This document shows positions 1-4,384 of a stretch of 8,994 bases of DNA, one piece after another; position 1 is the first letter of the stretch, and every line of letters begins with the position of its first letter. The stretch spans positions 1-8,994 of the forward strand of contig JALUKO010000221.1 in assembly GCA_027056525.1 (NCBI GenBank), in the 5' to 3' direction. Position numbers and translations under genes: made by a program. The stretch is from Helicobacteraceae bacterium (GTDB taxonomy: Bacteria > Campylobacterota > Campylobacteria > Campylobacterales > Sulfurimonadaceae). The notes under the pieces are model-generated. The model ran no database searches. It was not told where the DNA came from and saw only the letters and a program-made list of their open reading frames with translations.

Positions 1-690
1 TGGATTTATGACAAGATGTTCTATCGATTTGTATTTTTCTTTTTGAGCAAAGATGAGTGTAGAATGTTGTTGTATATTTTGTAAGTTGGCGTTAGAGTTT
101 TGTAAAATACTTGAAACCAAAGCCCGTTCTTGACCTGCTAACTCTTGGAGAACTAAAATATGTTTCAAAGCGATCGCATCTTCATATGTTTCTGTATTGT
201 TTGAGTAAAGGGCAAAACTCTCCACTAACTCTATGATGGTCTTATCAAGCGTTGTATAAAGCTCAAAAGATTTCTTCGCTGAGATATCTTTGTGGATTAT
301 TTTTTCTCTTATCGTGTTTAGTTTTGATAAGGATGTGTTGATTTTATTGATAAAGTCAATGCTTGTGGGAGATAATATATTTGGATCAACCTTTGCAATA
401 TAATCTTTGAACTCATCAATAGATCGATCTGTTTTTTGTTTTTGTTCTTGAAGTTTTGCTGCAAAATAGGGAATGTTATCGATAAGGGAATTATAACTCA
501 ACCCCCTTTCTATTTGAATTTCATGGATAAGGTTGCTTGATTTTTTGATAATTTTAGAATAGCTTAGAAGCTTTTCGTTCTCCTGCAGTTGCGAGTACTT
601 GTCATAGATAGGTAATGCTGAAAAAAATACTATTGTAATCACAGGCAGTATAACAAGGATAAGTAGTTTATACTTTATTTCTAATCGCAT
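1..690 (-). CDS. NIT-domain membrane sensor protein, N-terminal part (partial)
   Basis: The frame is open without a stop for 230 codons from an ATG at 688-690 to the left edge of the window, so the C-terminus is missing. Residues about 7-28 form a hydrophobic membrane segment after a short basic start (MRLEIKYK). The rest visible is a helical, presumably periplasmic region. Residues 58-65 read IQIERGLS and residues 194-202 LAGQERALV. This pair of Q-x-E-R-G/A motifs on two long helices is the hallmark of NIT (nitrate- and nitrite-sensing type) domains, which sit in chemoreceptors, histidine kinases and diguanylate cyclases. The output domain lies outside the window, so I cannot say which of these it is; a methyl-accepting chemotaxis protein is a reasonable guess. 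A GAGAGA stretch just upstream of the ATG is a modest ribosome binding site. The ligand is unknown. It is divergent from cmoA and probably unrelated to it. Confidence 0.8.
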   Translation of the reverse strand, partial: MRLEIKYKLLILVILPVITIVFFSALPIYDKYSQLQENEKLLSYSKIIKKSSNLIHEIQIERGLSYNSLIDNIPYFAAKLQEQKQKTDRSIDEFKDYIAKVDPNILSPTSIDFINKINTSLSKLNTIREKIIHKDISAKKSFELYTTLDKTIIELVESFALYSNNTETYEDAIALKHILVLQELAGQERALVSSILQNSNANLQNIQQHSTLIFAQKEKYKSIEHLVINP

Positions 691-720
691 ATCTCTCTCA
701 GTAGTTGGTTATAAAATTAG

Positions 721-729
721 ATTATATCA
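721..729 (-). promoter_or_regulatory. Predicted extended -10 promoter of the NIT-domain sensor gene
   Basis: On the minus strand this reads TGATATAAT, a perfect -10 hexamer with the TGN extension. It would start transcription near base 714, giving a leader of about 25 bases before the ATG at 690. No convincing -35 is present, which is common in Campylobacterota promoters. Confidence 0.5.
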
Positions 730-738
730 TAAGAATTT

Positions 739-747
739 TGCTACTAT
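739..747 (+). promoter_or_regulatory. Possible extended -10 promoter of cmoA
   Basis: TGCTACTAT fits an extended -10 (TGN plus TACTAT). Transcription would start near 754, leaving only about 12 bases before the cmoA start at 766, just enough to include the AGGA ribosome binding site. No -35 match is seen. It lies about 10 bases from the divergent sensor promoter, so the two may interfere with each other. Confidence 0.3.
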
Positions 748-765
748 TACGCTTTAGGAATGAAT

Positions 766-1473
766 ATGGATGACAGAGTATTTACAAAACCGATTGAGAA
801 ACAGTTTGAATTTGATGCAGAGGTGGCTGCAGTGTTTGATGATATGCTTCAAAGAAGTGTGCCATTTTACAAAGAATCACAAAAAATTACAGAGTTTTTT
901 GTTCTAAAAAAACTTCAACAGGGTGGAGTGATGTATGATCTTGGATGCTCCACCGCATCACTTTTGCTCAATATACACAGAAAACTTGAGGTTGACGCTT
1001 CTTTAGTCGGGCTTGACAACTCAGAAGCTATGCTTGAGCAGGCAAAAAGAAAGTGTGAAGCCTATGGTGCGAACATAGAAGTCAAGTTTGCCGATATCTT
1101 GGAGTATGAGTATGACAAAGCAGATGTTTTTGTCAGTAACTATACGTTGCAGTTTATAAGGCCTCTTGTTCGAGAAGAACTTGTAAAAAAAATATCGGCA
1201 TCACTGAAAGAGGAGGGTGTGTTTCTTTTTAGTGAAAAGGTTATTTCTCACCATTGCAAGTTAAACAAAGAGCTTATAGAGTGTTACTACGAATTTAAAA
1301 AAGAGCAAGGATATTCAGAATACGAGATCATGCAAAAAAGGGAAGCTCTTGAGAATGTGCTGGTTCCCTACAGTGAAGAGGAAAATATAAAAATGGCATT
1401 CAATTGCGGGTTTTCCCACTGTGAAGTTGTGTTTCGCTGGGCAAATTTTGCTACATTTATAGCGATCAAATAA
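766..1473 (+). CDS. cmoA: Carboxy-S-adenosyl-L-methionine synthase CmoA
   Basis: CmoA converts S-adenosylmethionine and prephenate into carboxy-SAM. CmoB then uses this to make 5-oxyacetyluridine at the wobble position of tRNAs; CmoB is not in this window. The 235-residue protein has a Rossmann methyltransferase fold: SAM motif YDLGCSTAS at residues 57-65, the ribose-binding acidic residue in LDNSEAM at 83-89, and NYTLQF at 125-130. These match the E. coli CmoA blocks YDLGCS, IDNSPAM and NFTLQF. The opening block VFDDMLQRSVPFY and the C-terminal QKREALENV (190-198) are also family signatures; the latter contains the arginine thought to hold the extra carboxylate. An ATG at 760 is in frame, but AGGA (756-759) directly abuts it. 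The ATG at 766 has a 6-base spacing and is preferred. The stop abuts the stop of the convergent lipoprotein gene. Confidence 0.93.
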   Translation: MDDRVFTKPIEKQFEFDAEVAAVFDDMLQRSVPFYKESQKITEFFVLKKLQQGGVMYDLGCSTASLLLNIHRKLEVDASLVGLDNSEAMLEQAKRKCEAYGANIEVKFADILEYEYDKADVFVSNYTLQFIRPLVREELVKKISASLKEEGVFLFSEKVISHHCKLNKELIECYYEFKKEQGYSEYEIMQKREALENVLVPYSEEENIKMAFNCGFSHCEVVFRWANFATFIAIK

Positions 1474-1692
1474 TTACCACACATTTCCCTGAGGTTTTTT
1501 CTTTTTAGCTTTAAAGGCATCACCTATATCTTTATAGGTAAAGATATCATCATCCCCACATTTTTTATGGTAGTAGCCCTGCACATCGTAGTATTCGCTA
1601 CAATCACTGTAGTATTTTGCCGAAACACCGTGCTTGTTGACACAGCCGCTAAAAAACAGAGCCAATAAGAGTAATATGTATATTTTTATCAT
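1474..1692 (-). CDS. Small predicted lipoprotein of unknown function
   Basis: This is a 72-residue protein I do not recognise. Residues 1-16 form a lipoprotein signal peptide (one lysine, then a leucine/isoleucine-rich stretch) ending in FSGC, so Cys17 would be lipidated and the protein membrane-anchored. The mature part is short, rich in tyrosine (YY pairs at 27-28, 34-35 and 40-41), with two more cysteines (31 and 45) that could form a disulfide. It ends in a lysine-rich tail (KAKKKK). A TTG at 1704 would add four residues, but the ATG at 1692 gives a cleaner signal peptide and has a GGG-containing stretch 7 bases upstream. It follows nth on the same strand after 25 bases, so the two are probably co-transcribed. 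No functional link to DNA repair is implied. Confidence 0.65.
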   Translation of the reverse strand: MIKIYILLLLALFFSGCVNKHGVSAKYYSDCSEYYDVQGYYHKKCGDDDIFTYKDIGDAFKAKKKKPQGNVW

Positions 1693-1717
1693 GTTTTTAC
1701 CCAAGCATTTTTTATGC

Positions 1718-2359
1718 CTAAACTTTAAAACTCTCTTTTGTTTTGCAGTAATGGGTTAAAAAACACTCTTCACATTTAGGATTTTTGGCAGTGCAGATAT
1801 AGCGTCCAAAAAGAACCATCCCCTGATGAAGTGCGTGAAGATCATTTTTAAATTTTTTTACAAGGGTAGCTTCTGTTGCTTTTGCAGTGGTGTCATCACT
1901 CAGACCAAGTCTGTGTGAAACTCTAAAAACATGAGTATCCACCGCCATCAAGTTGGCTCCTGTGTATTCTATCATCACAACATTGGCAGTTTTTTGTCCC
2001 ACGCCGGCGAGTGTTTGAAGCTCTTTCTCATCGAGTGGGATCTCTCCATTATATACTTCTACAACACGTTGAGCCATACTTATGATGTTTTTGGCTTTAT
2101 TGTTAAAAAAAGAGCAGGTGTTAATAAGGGCTTTGACATCTTCTATATCTGCATCTGCCAAGGTGTAAACATCGGGGTATTTTTCAAAGAGAGCAGGGGT
2201 GATAAGGTTGACCCTTTTATCTGTACACTGTGCAGACAGGGCAACGGCGATAACAAGCTCATAAGCATTTTTATACGCAAGTTCTGTAACAGCATCACTG
2301 TAACGATCTACAAAAAGTTGATGGATCTGCTCGATCTCTTTTTTTGTTGCTTTTTTCAT
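1718..2359 (-). CDS. nth: Endonuclease III (DNA glycosylase/AP lyase)
   Basis: A base-excision repair enzyme that removes oxidised pyrimidines and cleaves the resulting abasic site by beta-elimination. At 213 residues it is close to the E. coli enzyme (211). The helix-hairpin-helix-GPD core is intact: LAGVGQKTANVV at 117-128 carries the catalytic lysine (Lys123), and AVDTHVFRV at 139-147 carries the catalytic aspartate (Asp141). Near the C-terminus Cys189, Cys196, Cys199 and Cys205 form the C-x6-C-x2-C-x5-C loop that holds a [4Fe-4S] cluster. The N-terminal LSAQCTDKRVN block (41-51) is also typical. The ATG has AAGG about 6 bases upstream. It appears to be the first gene of a two-gene minus-strand unit with the small lipoprotein, divergent from the PPIase gene. 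Confidence 0.96.
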   Translation of the reverse strand: MKKATKKEIEQIHQLFVDRYSDAVTELAYKNAYELVIAVALSAQCTDKRVNLITPALFEKYPDVYTLADADIEDVKALINTCSFFNNKAKNIISMAQRVVEVYNGEIPLDEKELQTLAGVGQKTANVVMIEYTGANLMAVDTHVFRVSHRLGLSDDTTAKATEATLVKKFKNDLHALHQGMVLFGRYICTAKNPKCEECFLTHYCKTKESFKV

Positions 2360-2424
2360 TTCTTACCTTATTTTTTAAAAAGGATATTTTAGCTTGTTTT
2401 GCTTGATATTTACAGCTTTTTCCC

Positions 2425-2445
2425 TGTTATACTGTTACAATAACA
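2425..2445. repeat. Triple TGTTA half-site cluster over a possible extended -10
   Basis: TGTTA occurs at 2425-2429 and 2433-2437, and its reverse complement TAACA at 2441-2445, all at an exact 8-base pitch. The last two form the dyad TGTTA-CAA-TAACA. The outer two extend to TGTTAT/ATAACA with a 9-base spacer. The first copy overlaps TGTTATACT (2425-2433), a good extended -10 on the plus strand. The site lies between the divergent nth and PPIase genes and could be an operator or chance in AT-rich sequence. Confidence 0.3.
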
Positions 2446-2466
2446 TTTGAAATTTATATAAATAAC

Positions 2467-2472
2467 TATAAT
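2467..2472 (+). promoter_or_regulatory. Possible -10 (TATAAT) upstream of the PPIase gene
   Basis: A perfect TATAAT lies about 107 bases before the PPIase start. A TTGAAA at 2447-2452 sits only 14 bases upstream, too close for a standard -35. TAGAAT at 2539-2544 is an alternative that would give a shorter leader. The region is AT-rich, so chance matches are expected. Confidence 0.25.
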
Positions 2473-2578
2473 ATCAAATTTTTAAAGATACTTAATGTTT
2501 TTTATTACTTTGTTTAATATCCATTTGCATAAAGAGAATAGAATTTTTACTAACAAATGATACTTGAGGAAGATATAC

Positions 2579-3409
2579 ATGACAAAAATGACGAGATTAG
2601 CAGCGGTACTTCTGTGTGCCTGTACATTGGCAAGTGCAAACACGCTAGTAACAGTAAATGGTGTTGCCATTACACAAAACGATGTAGATACTGAGCTTAT
2701 GAATGCTACACAGGGTAGATTTAATCAGGTTCCGCCAGAGAAGCAGGCAGAGTTCAGAAGACAGGTACTAGAGCAGTTGGTAGCTAAAGAGTTAGTTTTT
2801 GAAGATGCAAAAAAAACAGGTGTATTGACATCTCAAGAGTTTAAAACTGAATTTGCGAAGATTCAAGAGAGAATCAAAAAAGATCTGGCTATTCAAGTTT
2901 GGAAGAAACAGCAAATGGATAAAATCAAGGTTTCTGAAAAAGAGTTAAAGAAGTACTATGATGAAAACAAAGAGGAGTTCAATGAACAAGAGCGTGTTCA
3001 TGCCCGCCATATTTTAGTCAAAACGGAAGATGAAGCCAAATCTATCATATCCAAGCTCAAAGGGCTCAATGGTAAAGCTCTTCAAGAAAAATTTGTAGAA
3101 TTGGCAAAAGAGTTCTCAACAGGACCGAGTGGACCAAAAGGTGGAGATCTTGGTTATTTTGCTCAAGGACAAATGGTTCCCGAGTTTAACGATAAAGTCT
3201 TTAGCATGAAGGTTGGAACAGTGACAGCCAAACCTGTTCAAACACAGTTTGGATACCACATAATCTACCTAGAAGACAAAAAGGACAAAACAACGAGAAG
3301 TTTTGATGAGGTGAAACCGTTTATTGAACAAAGACTCAAGATAGAAAAATTCAATGCTTCTATGCAAGATAAAATAGAAAACTTAAGAAAACAGGCAGTT
3401 ATCAAGTAG
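2579..3409 (+). CDS. Periplasmic SurA/PEB4-like peptidyl-prolyl cis-trans isomerase
   Basis: A secreted parvulin-type isomerase and chaperone of the PEB4/CBF2 family (C. jejuni Cj0596, H. pylori HP0175), which helps outer-membrane proteins fold in the periplasm. The 276-residue precursor has a signal peptide with likely cleavage after Ala20 (LASA|NTL). A SurA-like N-terminal chaperone segment spans about 21-130, with the VNGVAIT start typical of the family. A parvulin domain covers about 138-231: VHARHILVKTEDEA at 140-153, GPSGPKGGDLGYF at 182-194, MVPEF at 199-203 and TQFGYHIIYL at 222-231. A charged helix closes the protein. The start is set by GAGGA at 2566-2570, 8 bases before ATG 2579. 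A cysteine at 15 in the signal peptide (LCAC) makes a lipoprotein conceivable, but the type I cleavage site looks better. A PLP enzyme gene follows after 5 bases. Confidence 0.92.
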   Translation: MTKMTRLAAVLLCACTLASANTLVTVNGVAITQNDVDTELMNATQGRFNQVPPEKQAEFRRQVLEQLVAKELVFEDAKKTGVLTSQEFKTEFAKIQERIKKDLAIQVWKKQQMDKIKVSEKELKKYYDENKEEFNEQERVHARHILVKTEDEAKSIISKLKGLNGKALQEKFVELAKEFSTGPSGPKGGDLGYFAQGQMVPEFNDKVFSMKVGTVTAKPVQTQFGYHIIYLEDKKDKTTRSFDEVKPFIEQRLKIEKFNASMQDKIENLRKQAVIK

Positions 3410-3414
3410 ATACC

Positions 3415-4275
3415 ATGTTCTCTCCCTCTGCTACCTCTAAAATTGTAGTGCAGGGGAGAGACTTTTATGTAAAACGGGATGATCTGACCCATAAGTACCT
3501 TTCGGGTAACAAGTACAGAAAACTCCATACTCTTCTTCAAACCCCTTCAGAAAAATTTGATACTATTATCTCTTATGGCGGTACACAGTCCAACGCGATG
3601 TTGGCCATTGCCGCAATGTGCCAACTCAAAGGGTGGCGTTTTTTGTACTATACAAAACCTTTGAGCCAAGTACAAAAAAATAATCCGCAGGGAAACTATA
3701 GATATGCACTTTCTCTTGGTATGGAGCATCAAGAGATAGAACATGAACTCTACAGAGATCATATAGCTTCTTTGGCGCTAGCTTTAGATGAGAGAACTTT
3801 CCTTATAGATCAGGGGGGAGCTGTTGTAGAAGCAAAAGCAGGTTTGGAAGTTTTGGCAGAGGAGATAAGGCAAAGCGATCTTAGTATAACAAGTATTGCA
3901 ACGCCATCAGGAACAGGCACTACAGCACTTTTTTTGGCACTGGCACTTCCCAAATACAAAATATACACAACTCCGTGTGTCGGCGATGAAAAATATTTAC
4001 GACAACAGATGCAAGCACTGCATCCCATACCCAAAAACCTTACAATCCTTACAAGTGAGAAAAAATACCATTTTGCAAAAGTGTATGCAGAGCATTTTGA
4101 TATCTATAAAAAACTTTTGAACGCAGGTATAGAGTTTGATCTTCTCTATGCTCCTTTAATGTGGAAAAATCTTTTAGAGCAGACCAGTGAGAGTATACTT
4201 TATGTTCATAGTGGAGGGGTTAGCGGCAATGAAAGTATGCTCAAACGATATGAAAAAAAAGGTTTTATTCTTTAG
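3415..4275 (+). CDS. PLP-dependent D-cysteine desulfhydrase / ACC deaminase family enzyme
   Basis: A 286-residue fold-type II PLP enzyme related to D-cysteine desulfhydrase (D-cysteine to pyruvate, sulfide and ammonia) and 1-aminocyclopropane-1-carboxylate deaminase. KRDDLTH at 20-26 and LSGNKYRKL at 29-37 place the PLP lysine at Lys33. SYGGTQSN at 53-60 is the conserved substrate/cofactor loop. PSGTGTT at 164-170 is the glycine-rich phosphate-binding loop. HSGG at 265-268 matches the C-terminal HTGG/HSGG motif. It is about 40-50 residues shorter than the characterised enzymes (about 330), so the substrate cannot be assigned from sequence; D-cysteine or another small amino acid is more plausible than ACC in a bacterium of this type. 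There is no clear Shine-Dalgarno before ATG 3415 and the gap to the PPIase stop is 5 bases, suggesting translational coupling. Confidence 0.85.
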   Translation: MFSPSATSKIVVQGRDFYVKRDDLTHKYLSGNKYRKLHTLLQTPSEKFDTIISYGGTQSNAMLAIAAMCQLKGWRFLYYTKPLSQVQKNNPQGNYRYALSLGMEHQEIEHELYRDHIASLALALDERTFLIDQGGAVVEAKAGLEVLAEEIRQSDLSITSIATPSGTGTTALFLALALPKYKIYTTPCVGDEKYLRQQMQALHPIPKNLTILTSEKKYHFAKVYAEHFDIYKKLLNAGIEFDLLYAPLMWKNLLEQTSESILYVHSGGVSGNESMLKRYEKKGFIL

Positions 4276-4321
4276 TCTAAACCAATGTTATAAGAAAAGT
4301 TAAAAGTATTTATGCACTATA

Positions 4322-4342
4322 CTTGACAAGAAGTGACTCAAC
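4322..4342 (+). promoter_or_regulatory. HAIR-like operator 1 for HspR at clpB
   Basis: CTTGACA-N7-ACTCAAC matches the HAIR consensus CTTGAGT-N7-ACTCAAG at 11 of 14 positions with the exact 7-base spacer. It contains the -35 hexamer (4323-4328), so a bound repressor would block RNA polymerase. HspR, a MerR-family heat-shock repressor, is known to use HAIR sites at clpB and at chaperone genes in actinomycetes and Campylobacterota. hspR itself is not in the window. Confidence 0.6.
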
Positions 4343-4352
4343 TTGATATAAT
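4323..4352 (+). promoter_or_regulatory. Sigma-70 promoter of clpB
   Basis: TTGACA at 4323-4328 and TATAAT at 4347-4352 are both perfect consensus hexamers, separated by 18 bases. TGA just before the -10 adds an extended element (TGATATAAT). The start of transcription should fall near 4359, giving a leader of about 26 bases with the ribosome binding site AAGGA at 4373-4377, 7 bases before ATG 4385. Such a strong promoter is unusual in this window and fits a gene held down by a repressor and released by heat. Confidence 0.75.
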
Positions 4353-4362
4353 TACACTCAAA
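4342..4362 (+). promoter_or_regulatory. HAIR-like operator 2 for HspR at clpB
   Basis: CTTGATA-N7-ACTCAAA matches CTTGAGT-N7-ACTCAAG at 11 of 14 positions, again with the exact 7-base spacer. It shares base 4342 with the first site, so the two are offset by exactly 20 bases (about two helical turns). It covers the -10 and the predicted start of transcription. Confidence 0.55.
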
Positions 4363-4384
4363 TGAACAAAACAAGGATTAAATT

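Noticed and set aside
1488..1506. CCTGAGG followed by a T-run as a terminator for cmoA
   Set aside because: The possible stem is only 2-3 pairs with no usable loop; the T-run is explained by the lysine codons of the opposite lipoprotein gene.
1931..2392. Plus-strand open frame of 153 codons opposite nth
   Set aside because: It is antisense to an intact, well-conserved nth and has no domain features.
2563..2583. CTTGAGG, which resembles a HAIR left arm, just before the PPIase start
   Set aside because: The right arm at the required spacing does not match ACTCAAG, and the sequence is explained by the GAGGA ribosome binding site.
4304..4324. AAGTAT-N9-ATACTT inverted repeat upstream of clpB as a terminator for the PPIase-PLP enzyme pair
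   Set aside because: The stem is only 6 A/T-rich pairs, has no T-tract behind it, and overlaps the clpB -35.
4276..4384. CIRCE/HrcA operator at clpB
   Set aside because: No TTAGCACTC-N9-GAGTGCTAA-like sequence is present; only the HAIR-like pair is seen.
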